From NCBI RefSeq assembly GCF_015291745.1, contig NZ_CP030059.1, forward strand, positions 4,615,501-4,679,500: a stretch of DNA of 64,000 nucleotides, read 5' to 3'. The notes below the pieces were generated by a model. It was not told the DNA's origin, did not search any database, and was given only the letters and a program-made list of their open reading frames with translations. Origin of the DNA: Bradyrhizobium sp. CCBAU 53351 (GTDB lineage: Bacteria > Pseudomonadota > Alphaproteobacteria > Rhizobiales > Xanthobacteraceae). Position numbers and translations under genes: made by a program. Each line of letters starts with the position of its first letter. Positions within the stretch are counted from its first letter, which is position 1. Positions 17,979 through 25,949 of the stretch are shown here, piece after piece.

Positions 17979-19037
17979 CTACACCGCGCCCGCCTTCTGC
18001 GCGTACTCCCACGATGCCTTCGACAGCGGCACGGTGCGCTTGGCGGATTCCAGCGCCTTGGCGTTGGCGGCGGTGCCGTCGCGGACGCGGCCGGCGATGC
18101 CTTGCGTGATGCCGGCGAGACGGAACAGATTGTAGGAGAAGTACCAGTTGAGATCCGGCACTGTCATCTTGGTGACATTGCAATAGATCTGCGCCGCCTC
18201 TTCCAGGCTCGGGATGTTGAGCGCCTTGAGATCGGCGCCCTCGAGGCCCGGCATGATCCACTGCATCAAGAGATAGGTGAAGTCGGCCATGGGATCGCCG
18301 AGCGTCGACAGCTCCCAGTCGAGGACGGCCTGCACGCGCGGTTCCGTTGCGTGGAAAATCATGTTGTCGAGGCGATAGTCGCCGTGCACGATCGAGACGC
18401 GCGCCTGTTCCGGTACGGTCTTCGGCAGCCATTCGGCGACCTTCTCGAACTCGGGAATGTGCTGGGTCTCGGATGCGCGATACTGCTTGGTCCAGCGGTC
18501 GATCTGGCGCGCGAAATAATTGCCGGGCTTGCCGAACTCGCCGAGGCCGATCGTAACAGGGTCGTACATGTGGAGCTTCGCCAGCGTCTCGATCTTGCTG
18601 GTGAAGATCTTGCGGCGCGACTCGGCATCCTGGCTCGGCAGCGTCGGGTCCCAGAACACCCGCCCCTCCTCCATCGACATGATGTAGAAGGCAGCGCCAA
18701 TGACGCCATCGTCCTGGCAGAGCGCATAGGCGCGCGCGACCGGAAAGCCCTGTTTTCCAAGGGCCGCAATGACGCGGTATTCGCGGTCGACCGCGTGCGC
18801 CGACGGCAGCAATTTGCCGAACGGCTTTCTGCGCATCACGTAGGAACGGTTCGGCGTGTTCAGCCGATAGGTCGGATTGGACTGGCCGCCCTTGAATTGC
18901 AGCACGACCAGCGGCCCCTCAAAACCTTCGACGTGCTCGCGCATCCAGGCTTCGAGGCGCAGCTCGTCGAAACGATGCCGCTCCTCGACCGGCTTGGTGC
19001 CCGAAAACTCTTCGTCTTTCCTGACGCCGTCGGCCAT
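17979..19037 (-). CDS. APH-family kinase, ACAD10/11 (LvaA) type
   Basis: 352 residues. Kinase signatures are HGDYRLDN (218-225, catalytic Asp) and DWELSTLGDP (240-249, metal site), the exact style of the aminoglycoside-phosphotransferase-like domain of ACAD10/ACAD11 and of bacterial LvaA. Those enzymes phosphorylate the hydroxyl of 4-hydroxyacyl-CoA so that a partner dehydrogenase can remove it. Here the partner is the next gene upstream on the same strand, 149 bases away. In animals the two domains are fused; here they are separate. Confidence 0.85.
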   Translation of the reverse strand: MADGVRKDEEFSGTKPVEERHRFDELRLEAWMREHVEGFEGPLVVLQFKGGQSNPTYRLNTPNRSYVMRRKPFGKLLPSAHAVDREYRVIAALGKQGFPVARAYALCQDDGVIGAAFYIMSMEEGRVFWDPTLPSQDAESRRKIFTSKIETLAKLHMYDPVTIGLGEFGKPGNYFARQIDRWTKQYRASETQHIPEFEKVAEWLPKTVPEQARVSIVHGDYRLDNMIFHATEPRVQAVLDWELSTLGDPMADFTYLLMQWIMPGLEGADLKALNIPSLEEAAQIYCNVTKMTVPDLNWYFSYNLFRLAGITQGIAGRVRDGTAANAKALESAKRTVPLSKASWEYAQKAGAV

Positions 19038-19093
19038 GACGCTCCCTCTTCAGTCCTGACCTTTTTCAGGTCGAGCATGATCCTAATCGGTAA

Positions 19094-19118
19094 CCGCTGA
19101 CGCACTTGCGTCAAGCGG
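19094..19118. other. hairpin in the leader of the kinase gene
   Basis: CCGCTGACGC-actt-GCGTC(A)AGCGG forms a ten-base-pair stem with one bulge, about 60-80 bases before the kinase start. It could be an mRNA structure or a protein site; no U-run follows it. Confidence 0.35.
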
Positions 19119-19158
19119 TCATTGCGAATGGGACCATGCCCTGTCGTTTCTTCAAGTC

Positions 19159-19180
19159 GGGAGCGCCGCCTGGCGCTCCC
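19159..19180 (-). terminator. stem-loop after the acyl-CoA dehydrogenase gene
   Basis: GGGAGCGCC-gcct-GGCGCTCCC is a perfect nine-base-pair, GC-rich stem with a four-base loop, seven bases past the dehydrogenase stop on the minus strand. The U-tract is weak, so it may only stabilise or partly terminate the message before the kinase gene. Confidence 0.5.
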
Positions 19181-19186
19181 TCTTAA

Positions 19187-20422
19187 TCAATGACTGGGAG
19201 AGTTGGCATACTTCCGAACCTCAAGCCTGGCAATGGCGCGATTGTGCACCTCGTCCGGACCGTCGGCGAGACGGAGCGTGCGGATGTGGGCGTAGTCCTT
19301 GGCAAGACCCGCCTCGTCCGACACCCCGGCGCCGCCGAAGGCCTGGATCGCCTCGTCGATGATCTTGAGCGCCATGTTGGGGGCTGCGACCTTGATCATC
19401 GCGATCTCGGCCTGCGCGGTCTTGTTGCCGACCTTGTCCATCATGTCGGCGGCCTTGAGGCACAGAAGACGCGTCATCTCAATGTTGGTGCGGGCTTCGC
19501 CGATGCGCTGCTCCCATACCGAGTGCTCGACGATCTTCTTGCCGAAGGCGGTGCGCGAGGTGAGCCGCTTCACCATCTTCTCCAGCGCCTCCTCGGCCTT
19601 GCCGATGGTGCGCATGCAGTGATGGATACGGCCCGGGCCGAGGCGGCCCTGCGCGATCTCGAAGCCGCGGCCTTCGCCGAGCAGGATGTTCTCCTTCGGG
19701 ACCCGGACGTTGTCGAGCAGCACCTGGGCGTGGCCGTGCGGGGCGTCGTCGAAGCCGAACACGGGGAGCATCTTCTCGACCTTGATGCCTGGCGTGTCGA
19801 GCGGAACCAGGATCTGCGACTGCTGCTGGTGCTTGGCCGCCTTGAAATCGGTCTTGCCCATCAGGATCGCGATCTTGCAACGGGGGTCGCCGACGCCGGA
19901 CGACCACCATTTGCGGCCGTTGATGACGTAATGGTCACCGTCCTTCTCGATACGCGTCTCGATGTTGGTGGCGTCGGACGAGGCGACCGCCGGTTCCGTC
20001 ATCAGGAAGGCCGAGCGGATCTCGCCGTCCATCAGCGGGCGCAGCCATTTGCGCTTCTGCTCCTTGGTGCCGTAGCGGATGAACACTTCCATGTTGCCGG
20101 TGTCGGGCGCGGAACAGTTGAACACTTCCGAGGCCCAGGTGATGCGGCCCATCTCTTCCGACAGCAGCGCGTATTCCAGATTGGTCAGTCCCGCGCCGCG
20201 GAATTCGTCGTCCTCATGCTCGCTCGGCGGCATGAACATGTTCCAGAGGCCTTCGGCCTTCGCCTTCTTCTTGAGGTCCTCCAGGATCGGAATCACCTTC
20301 CAGCGCTCGCCGGCGTGATCCTGCTGGTCGTAGATCGGCACCGCCGGGCGCACGTGCTTGGCCATGAAGGACCGCACGCGGTCGAGCCATTCCTTCTGCT
20401 TGGGGGACAGATCGAAATCCAT
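19187..20422 (-). CDS. acyl-CoA dehydrogenase, ACAD10/11 (LvaC) type
   Basis: 411 residues from ATG 20422; the open frame runs 58 codons further up through non-coding DNA. The protein has the three-part fold of the family with FAD-binding [13 protein letters not shown] and KWWSSG segments and [10 protein letters not shown]. At the place of the usual catalytic glutamate (EGT in MCAD) it reads [10 protein letters not shown], as I recall for ACAD10/11. With the kinase downstream it probably converts a phosphorylated 4-hydroxyacyl-CoA toward the 3-hydroxy or enoyl form. Divergent from tetR. Confidence 0.87.
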   Translation of the reverse strand: MDFDLSPKQKEWLDRVRSFMAKHVRPAVPIYDQQDHAGERWKVIPILEDLKKKAKAEGLWNMFMPPSEHEDDEFRGAGLTNLEYALLSEEMGRITWASEVFNCSAPDTGNMEVFIRYGTKEQKRKWLRPLMDGEIRSAFLMTEPAVASSDATNIETRIEKDGDHYVINGRKWWSSGVGDPRCKIAILMGKTDFKAAKHQQQSQILVPLDTPGIKVEKMLPVFGFDDAPHGHAQVLLDNVRVPKENILLGEGRGFEIAQGRLGPGRIHHCMRTIGKAEEALEKMVKRLTSRTAFGKKIVEHSVWEQRIGEARTNIEMTRLLCLKAADMMDKVGNKTAQAEIAMIKVAAPNMALKIIDEAIQAFGGAGVSDEAGLAKDYAHIRTLRLADGPDEVHNRAIARLEVRKYANSPSH

Positions 20423-20579
20423 GGGACGCTCCTCGTCTCTCTTTTGCAAACCTGTTTTGTGCCGGACTGTCCTCCCGCATTGCGCAGCCCGCAAGCGAGA
20501 CTTCGCGCGCCTTGCGAGGCTTTCCGAGCCGGCCGCGAATTGCGAACGAGTCTCGAATGCGGATTGACATCTCCGACCT

Positions 20580-20608
20580 TCAAACGATAGTTTCATACAA
20601 CTGTTTGA
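20580..20608. promoter_or_regulatory. candidate TetR operator
   Basis: Imperfect 29-bp palindrome with outer arms TCAAAC (20580-20585) and GTTTGA (20603-20608); 11 of 14 positions pair symmetrically. It overlaps the likely -10 box of the plus-strand promoter, which suits repression by the adjacent TetR protein. Confidence 0.5.
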
Positions 20609-20631
20609 ATTGCAACTCCCTCGCCCACGAC

Positions 20632-20723
20632 GTCATTCCAGGGCCGCCCGCAGGGCTCAACCCGGAATCTCGAAATGTGGCGCGAGATTCCGGCTCGGCG
20701 CTTCGCGTCGTCCCCGGAATGAC
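20632..20723. repeat. palindromic intergenic repeat
   Basis: Ends GTCATTCC/GGAATGAC with an internal perfect hairpin GGAATCTCG (20664-20672)/CGAGATTCC (20683-20691). Same family as 16492-16597. It separates the operator from the tetR start and will form a strong structure in the tetR leader. Confidence 0.75.
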
Positions 20724-20735
20724 GGGAAAAGAGCC

Positions 20736-21398
20736 ATGGCCAGCGATCATACGAGGTCTGCCATTCTGACCGCCGCCGAACGGCTCTATGCCGATCGCGG
20801 CTTCAGCGACGTGACGCTACGCGACATCGTCGCCGAGGCGGGCGTGAACCTCGCCGCAGTCAACTATCATTTCGGCTCGAAGGACGAGCTGATCGCGGAA
20901 TTATTCGTCACGCGCTCGATCGCCACCAACCGGGAGCGCCTGCGCGAATTGAAGGCGGCGGAAGAGCAAGGCGGCGGCCGCGCGCCGATCGAGGTGATCC
21001 TGCGCGCCCTCGTCGGGCCGACGCTGCGCGGCTGCCTCGGGCCTGAGAACCAGCGCTCGACCGCGGCGCGCTTCATGATCCGCGCCTCGATCGAATCCGT
21101 GCCGCCGATCCGCCGCATCAAGAACCGCGAGATCGACCATTTGCGGAAATTCGCAGGCGCCATGCGCCGCGCCCTGCCCGACCGCAGCGACGTCGACATC
21201 TACTGGGGCCTCAACTTCGCGCTCGCGATGGCGCACCACACCATCCGCGAGAGCGAGCGGCTGACAAAACTGTCGGAAGGAAAATGCGACCTCGACGACG
21301 TCGAGGATGTCGTCGCGCGCGTGGTCAGCGTGGCAACAACGGCGCTGACGGCGGGCAAGGCGGAGACGAAGCCGGCGGCGAAGGTCGCGGCGCGCTGA
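20736..21398 (+). CDS. TetR-family transcriptional regulator
   Basis: 220 residues from ATG 20736. The N-terminal helix-turn-helix is clear: AAERLYADRGFSDVTLRDIV, then VNLAAVNYHFGSKDELIAEL. The C-terminal ligand domain is variable and ends in an Ala/Lys-rich tail. Divergent from the acyl-CoA dehydrogenase gene and next to a palindrome, so it probably represses the fatty-acid-type pathway and responds to an acyl-CoA; this is inference from position. Confidence 0.9.
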   Translation: MASDHTRSAILTAAERLYADRGFSDVTLRDIVAEAGVNLAAVNYHFGSKDELIAELFVTRSIATNRERLRELKAAEEQGGGRAPIEVILRALVGPTLRGCLGPENQRSTAARFMIRASIESVPPIRRIKNREIDHLRKFAGAMRRALPDRSDVDIYWGLNFALAMAHHTIRESERLTKLSEGKCDLDDVEDVVARVVSVATTALTAGKAETKPAAKVAAR

Positions 21399-21400
21399 CC

Positions 21401-21793
21401 TTACATCATCGCGATGCAGTCGATCTCGACGTCGAACGGGCCGAACCATTCCGGCGTGCAGACGAAGATCCGCGCCGGCGGATCATCAGGGAAATAGCGG
21501 GCATAGACCGCGTTGAACGCGGCGAAGTGTCTGGTCGAGGTGCAGTAGACGTTGCACTTCATGACGTTGTCGAGCGAGGCACCGGCCGCCGCGAGGCACA
21601 GCTTCATCTGCTCCATGATGATCTCGCTCTGCCGCTCGATGGCCATCCCGCCGATCTCGCCTGTCTCGGGGTCGAACGGCGGCAGGCCGGCGACGAAGAT
21701 CATGTTTCCGGCGCGCGTCACCGGCGAGGTCGGCGCTTTCACGCGATCGAGAAAGGTCGAGATCGGCTCGACACGGAGCGCTTCGCGTTTCAT
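21401..21793 (-). CDS. RidA-family protein (YjgF/YER057c/UK114)
   Basis: 130 residues, the normal family length. Conserved features visible are the N-terminal APTSPVTRAGNMIFVAG, the PARIFV segment carrying the arginine that binds the carboxylate of imine substrates, and FDVEIDCIA with the acidic residue. RidA proteins deaminate reactive enamines/imines. The C-terminus is two bases from the convergent tetR stop. This may be a subfamily member not acting on 2-aminoacrylate. Confidence 0.88.
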   Translation of the reverse strand: MKREALRVEPISTFLDRVKAPTSPVTRAGNMIFVAGLPPFDPETGEIGGMAIERQSEIIMEQMKLCLAAAGASLDNVMKCNVYCTSTRHFAAFNAVYARYFPDDPPARIFVCTPEWFGPFDVEIDCIAMM

Positions 21794-21891
21794 GGCCGGC
21801 CACCTTCGATTCGAGCGAGAGTGACGGCTGACTACACTATTCGTCAGCCGACATGCTTCGCTTCCGATCGAAGTGTGGTGGAGCGGCGGTG

Positions 21892-22107
21892 TCAGGCCCG
21901 CTGCGGCATCTCCTCGGCCTCTTCCTTGGCGAGCAGCAGCAGCATCTCGATACCCATCTCGCCTTCCTGCGGCGAGCGGATGAACTTGATCTCGTCGGCA
22001 CTCTGCCGCAGCGCGGCGACGATGGCGACGGCCTGATTGGCGGTGGCCGCCTCGGTCGCTAGAATGGACTTCTGGTTCTTCGCCTGGAACCCGATCGTGT
22101 AGGACAT
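21892..22107 (-). CDS. small conserved-looking hypothetical protein
   Basis: 71 residues: an N-terminal beta-type stretch (SYTIGFQAK), a helix rich in alanine (ATANQAVAIVAALRQSADEIKF) and an acidic Glu-rich end. No family recognised. It has codon use like its neighbours and lies in a 476-bp gap between ridA and the CoA-transferase gene, so it is probably real but unassigned. Confidence 0.5.
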   Translation of the reverse strand: MSYTIGFQAKNQKSILATEAATANQAVAIVAALRQSADEIKFIRSPQEGEMGIEMLLLLAKEEAEEMPQRA

Positions 22108-22271
22108 TCTATTCCCTCCCCGAACTCAAGTGGAGAGATCGAATCAGAGTCGCGCGCAAAGCGGAAGCCTGTGCGACTACGGACCGGACTTATCTGGGGA
22201 TGGCCCGCAAGCCTCAGGCAAGGCCGAGCGTCGCTCCCCTTTTCGCGTTACGGGAGAAGGGGAGAAAAGCG

Positions 22272-23501
22272 CTAGATGATCCCCTGCTTTTTCAATTCCT
22301 CGATCTTCCCGGCATCATAGCCGAGCTTGCCGCCCAGCACTTCCTGCGTGTGCTCGCCGAGCAGCGGCGGGGCGCGGTATTCGGTGATGGGGGTGCCCGA
22401 GAGGGTCAGCGCGTTGCGGATCAGGGAGAGCTCGGGCTCGAACTTGTGCTGCGTCTTGACCCGCATGCCGCGCGACTGCACGTGCGGATCGGAAAACACC
22501 TGCTCGAAATTGTTGATGGGACCCGAGGGCACGCCGGCCTCCTCCAGCTTCTCCAGCCAGTAGGCCACCGGCTGCTTCAGGAACAGGCCGGCGAAGATCG
22601 CCATGATCTCCTTGCCGTGCACGACACGGTCGTTGTTCTTGACGAAGCGCGGATCGTTCGCGAGCTCCGGCTCGCCGAGCACGGCGCAGGTCTTTCGGAA
22701 CTGGCCGTCATTGCCGACCACCAGCATCAATTCGCCGTCGGTGCAGCGGAACACGCCGGCCGGCATGCCGCCATTGCCCCAGGTGCCGCGGCGCGGCGGG
22801 GTCTTGCCGTTGACGAGGTAGATCTGCAGCCAGTGTGACAGCGACGCGATCACGGTGTCGAACAGGCAGACGTCGATGTGCTGGCCCTGCCCGTCATTGG
22901 CGTCACGGTGATAGAGCGCGGAGAGAATGCCGATCGAGGTGTTCATGCCGGTCATGTAGTCGACGATGGAGGGGCCGACCTTCATCGGGCCCTCGCCCGG
23001 CTCGCCGTCCATGTGGCCGGTGACGCTCATCAGCCCGCCCATCGCCTGCAGGATGGCGTCATAGCCGGCGCGCGGCGCGTAAGGTCCGGTCTGGCCGAAG
23101 CCGGTCACCGAGCAATAGATGATGCCGGGGTTGATCGCCTTGATGGTCTCGTAGTCGAGGCCGTAGCGCTTGAGATCGCCGACCTTGTAATTCTCCATGA
23201 AGACGTCGACGTCTTTGGCGAGCTCGCGGATGATCGCCTGCCCTTCGGGCTTGGCGATGTTGACGGTCACCGACTTCTTGTTGCGGTTGGCGCAGAGGTA
23301 GAAGGAATTGTTGTTGTTGGCCTTTCCTTCCGGGTCGGTCAGGTAGGGCGGCCCGAAAGCGCGCGCGTCGTCGCCGGTGCCCGGCCGCTCGATCTTGATC
23401 ACCTCCGCACCGAGATCGCCCAGCATCTGGGCCGACAGGGGCCCGGCAAGGACGCGCGTGAGGTCAAGGATCTTGATGCCTGAGAGCGGCAGGGCCGACA
23501 T
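22272..23501 (-). CDS. family III CoA-transferase (CaiB/BaiF)
   Basis: 409 residues; the start at 23501 follows a GGAGGAAG ribosome site. The N-terminus GIKILDLTRVLAGPLSAQMLG, the RNKKSVTVN segment and the catalytic aspartate at D181 (SIVDYMTGM, aligned with Asp169 of formyl-CoA transferase) identify the family. It moves CoA between carboxylic acids such as succinyl-CoA and the pathway acid. Likely feeds the nearby acyl-CoA dehydrogenase/kinase pathway, although it is in its own transcript. Confidence 0.9.
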   Translation of the reverse strand: MSALPLSGIKILDLTRVLAGPLSAQMLGDLGAEVIKIERPGTGDDARAFGPPYLTDPEGKANNNNSFYLCANRNKKSVTVNIAKPEGQAIIRELAKDVDVFMENYKVGDLKRYGLDYETIKAINPGIIYCSVTGFGQTGPYAPRAGYDAILQAMGGLMSVTGHMDGEPGEGPMKVGPSIVDYMTGMNTSIGILSALYHRDANDGQGQHIDVCLFDTVIASLSHWLQIYLVNGKTPPRRGTWGNGGMPAGVFRCTDGELMLVVGNDGQFRKTCAVLGEPELANDPRFVKNNDRVVHGKEIMAIFAGLFLKQPVAYWLEKLEEAGVPSGPINNFEQVFSDPHVQSRGMRVKTQHKFEPELSLIRNALTLSGTPITEYRAPPLLGEHTQEVLGGKLGYDAGKIEELKKQGII

Positions 23502-23666
23502 GTAAGCTTCCTCCGGGGAACTGGATCTTGGTGCGGCGGCTCGAAGCGGCCGTATCCCTTGCGGATACACCATTTTGGCGCGCTGAGCCCTGCACTGGCG
23601 GCATACGGCTATCTCATGCCGGGTACGGGAGCATTCCATCAGCACTTTCCGCGCCACGATATTGGC

Positions 23667-24866
23667 TCAGGTTATGGCCGCAACCACCCGCGGCCGGCGC
23701 CGTGCGAGCAGCACCAGGATCAGCACCGTCGCGCAGGAGAATACCAGCGTGAGACCGAGCGCGCCGCGGCTGCCGAATTCGGTCAGCAGGCCGACGAGGA
23801 GCGGCGGCGAGATCGCGGACGCCAGATTGAGCGGCAGCGCGATCATCGACATCGCCTTGGCGAACTCGGCCTGGTCGTAGAACACGAGGGGAATGGTGGC
23901 CCGCGCCACGGCCATCGCGCCGCTGCCGGCGCCGTAGAGCAGGATGAAGGCCGCGACCGCCCAGGTCGCGCCCTCGCTCAGCATCAAGAGCAGCATGGCC
24001 ATTGGCAGCGCCGCGCCGGCCACGAGCCCGGTCGTGATCCCGTCCCACCGCCCGCCACCGAGAAGATCCAGCCCGCGGGCGCTGACCTGGATCACGCCCA
24101 GCATCGAGCCGAACAGAAGTGCCTGCGCCGGCGCCAGCCCTTCCGTCCGCAACAATTCGATCATGATGGCACTGATGCCGAAATTGACGAAGGCGTTCAG
24201 CGTGATCGCGGCGACGACGAGGCCGAAGGTGCTCCTGGGAATCGCGGACGGCAGCGACGACTTGACCGGCTCGCCGGCACCATCCCCCACGACCTTCCGG
24301 CGCGGTGCGAGTGCGTAGAGCGGCAGGCTGACGACGAGCATCATCGCGGCATAGACGAGGCACGTCCCGCGCCAGCCGAGGTGACCGCTCAGGAACGAGG
24401 TCGTCGGCCAGAAGATGCTGCTGGACAGGCCCGTCACCAGCATCAGGGCGCCGATCGCATTCTTGGCCTGCCGCCCAGCGATCTCGTTCAGCATGATATA
24501 GGCGCCGGTCGACAGCGTGGCGCTGCCGGCAACGCCGAGCACGATCCAGGCGGCGAAATAGAGCATCGGCTCGCGCGCGAGGGACAGCAGCACGAAGCCC
24601 GGTGCGGTGACGACCGTGCCGACCATCATGACGATCCGCGCGCCATGCCGTGCGAACGATTTGGCGAGCCAGGGCGCGCACAGGCCCATCGCGACATAGA
24701 GAACGGATGTCCCGGCGAAAACCGCCGGCAGGCTCATGCCGAGATCGGCGGCGAGATCGCGCCCGACGATGGCAGGAAGCCCGATCGTGCCCCATCCGAT
24801 CAGCTGCGTGATGGCGAGCACCAGCAGGACGCCGATCAGCCTGCTGTCAGATTTCAAGAAACGCAT
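23667..24866 (-). CDS. MFS transporter
   Basis: 399 residues from ATG 24866; a GTG 15 codons upstream (24911) is the alternative. Twelve hydrophobic segments are discernible, with APWLAKSFARHG as a version of the loop 2-3 motif of the major facilitator superfamily. It lies between the CoA-transferase and a beta-keto acid cleavage enzyme gene, all on the minus strand. Substrate unknown; an organic acid would suit the neighbours. Confidence 0.8.
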   Translation of the reverse strand: MRFLKSDSRLIGVLLVLAITQLIGWGTIGLPAIVGRDLAADLGMSLPAVFAGTSVLYVAMGLCAPWLAKSFARHGARIVMMVGTVVTAPGFVLLSLAREPMLYFAAWIVLGVAGSATLSTGAYIMLNEIAGRQAKNAIGALMLVTGLSSSIFWPTTSFLSGHLGWRGTCLVYAAMMLVVSLPLYALAPRRKVVGDGAGEPVKSSLPSAIPRSTFGLVVAAITLNAFVNFGISAIMIELLRTEGLAPAQALLFGSMLGVIQVSARGLDLLGGGRWDGITTGLVAGAALPMAMLLLMLSEGATWAVAAFILLYGAGSGAMAVARATIPLVFYDQAEFAKAMSMIALPLNLASAISPPLLVGLLTEFGSRGALGLTLVFSCATVLILVLLARRRPRVVAAIT

Positions 24867-25002
24867 TCCAAACGTTCGCCTGCCCGGCAGGCGCGATCGC
24901 GCCCGTGACACCTCTCTTAGCCCGAGAGTCAGGACGCGGGAACGCCGGCCGCCGAATGGCAGAAGGCAGCCGGGAGCATGTCAGGCGGAGGAGCGCCGTC
25001 CC

Positions 25003-25830
25003 TTACGCCGCGATGCCGAGCAAGGATCGCGCCTCGGCCGCGGTTGCGACGCGCCGGCCGTGGCGCGTGACGGCCTCACAAGCGATGGTCACGAGCTCGG
25101 CGTTGCTGGCGGCGAGGCGCGTCTTGTCGACCCTGATATTGTCCTCGAGCCCGGTCCGAACCGCGTCGGCGCCCAGTGCCAGCGCCCAGCCCATGACCTC
25201 GGCCTGATGACGTCCGATCCCGGCCGCGGTCCATGTCGCTTTCGGAATCAGCCGCTTCAGCTCCTGGAGGAGAATGTCGAGGACATGCTCATCCGCCGGC
25301 ATCGCGTTCTTGACGCCCATGACGAACTGCACATGCGGACGCGGATCGATCAGCCCCGCCTCGATCAGGCGGCGCGCACCATGCAGATGCGACAGGTCGA
25401 AGATCTCGATCTCCGGCAAGACGCCATTCGCCTTCATGCCGGTCGCGAGAGTCTCGACCAGAGCGGCGCTGTTCTCGTAGACGATCGTCGGAAAGTTCAC
25501 CGAGCCGGTGGATAGCGATGCCATGTCCGGCTTGAGGTAAAGCGAGGATCCACGTGCCGAAGGATCGCGGCCGCGCCCGCCAGTCGAAAACTGGACGATC
25601 ATGCCAGGACAATGCTTCCTGATCCCCTCCTGCACCAGGGCAAAACGCTCGGGATCCGAGGACGGCGTCTCGTCGTCGTTGCGAACATGGATGTGGGCAA
25701 GCGTGGCCCCGGCCTCGAAGGCTTGGTGCGTCGATTCGACCTGCTCGGACGGCAGGATGGGCACCGCCGGATTGTCCTTCTTGCGCGGAACGGAGCCGGT
25801 GATGGCAACAGCAACGACGACGGGGTTCAT
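25003..25830 (-). CDS. beta-keto acid cleavage enzyme (BKACE, DUF849)
   Basis: 275 residues, normal for the family. Zinc ligands H46 and H48 are seen in AHIHVRN and the metal-site glutamate in GLEDN (about residue 229), with substrate loop FSTGGRGRD. BKACE proteins, typified by Kce of lysine fermentation, condense a beta-keto acid with acetyl-CoA to give acetoacetate and a new acyl-CoA. The gene sits between two MFS genes, suggesting uptake and breakdown of one keto acid. Confidence 0.9.
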   Translation of the reverse strand: MNPVVVAVAITGSVPRKKDNPAVPILPSEQVESTHQAFEAGATLAHIHVRNDDETPSSDPERFALVQEGIRKHCPGMIVQFSTGGRGRDPSARGSSLYLKPDMASLSTGSVNFPTIVYENSAALVETLATGMKANGVLPEIEIFDLSHLHGARRLIEAGLIDPRPHVQFVMGVKNAMPADEHVLDILLQELKRLIPKATWTAAGIGRHQAEVMGWALALGADAVRTGLEDNIRVDKTRLAASNAELVTIACEAVTRHGRRVATAAEARSLLGIAA

Positions 25831-25949
25831 CCCTGGACCTCATGATGATCGCGCTCGCGCGCACAAAGTCGAATAGATCGTTAAGTAGCGCATGAAGCCC
25901 TGCCGCTGCAAACATCATGGCTCGCAGCGGCTGCCTCGTCACTTCGCCA

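Larger units (their letters stand above)
20423..20735. promoter_or_regulatory. 313-bp divergent regulatory region of acyl-CoA dehydrogenase and tetR
   Basis: It holds, from left to right, the dehydrogenase leader, a TTGACA box (20564-20569) with a possible GATAGT -10 box (20586-20591), an imperfect 29-bp palindrome over that -10 box, and a palindromic dispersed repeat (20632-20723) immediately before tetR. No gene is visible. Confidence 0.5.

Noticed and set aside
19190..20590. 466-codon plus-strand frame
   Set aside because: Antisense of the acyl-CoA dehydrogenase; wording such as long His/Leu/Asp runs is typical of antisense to high-GC genes.
23559..24908. 449-codon plus-strand frame
   Set aside because: Antisense of the MFS transporter, very rich in Arg, Gln and His with no fold-like pattern.
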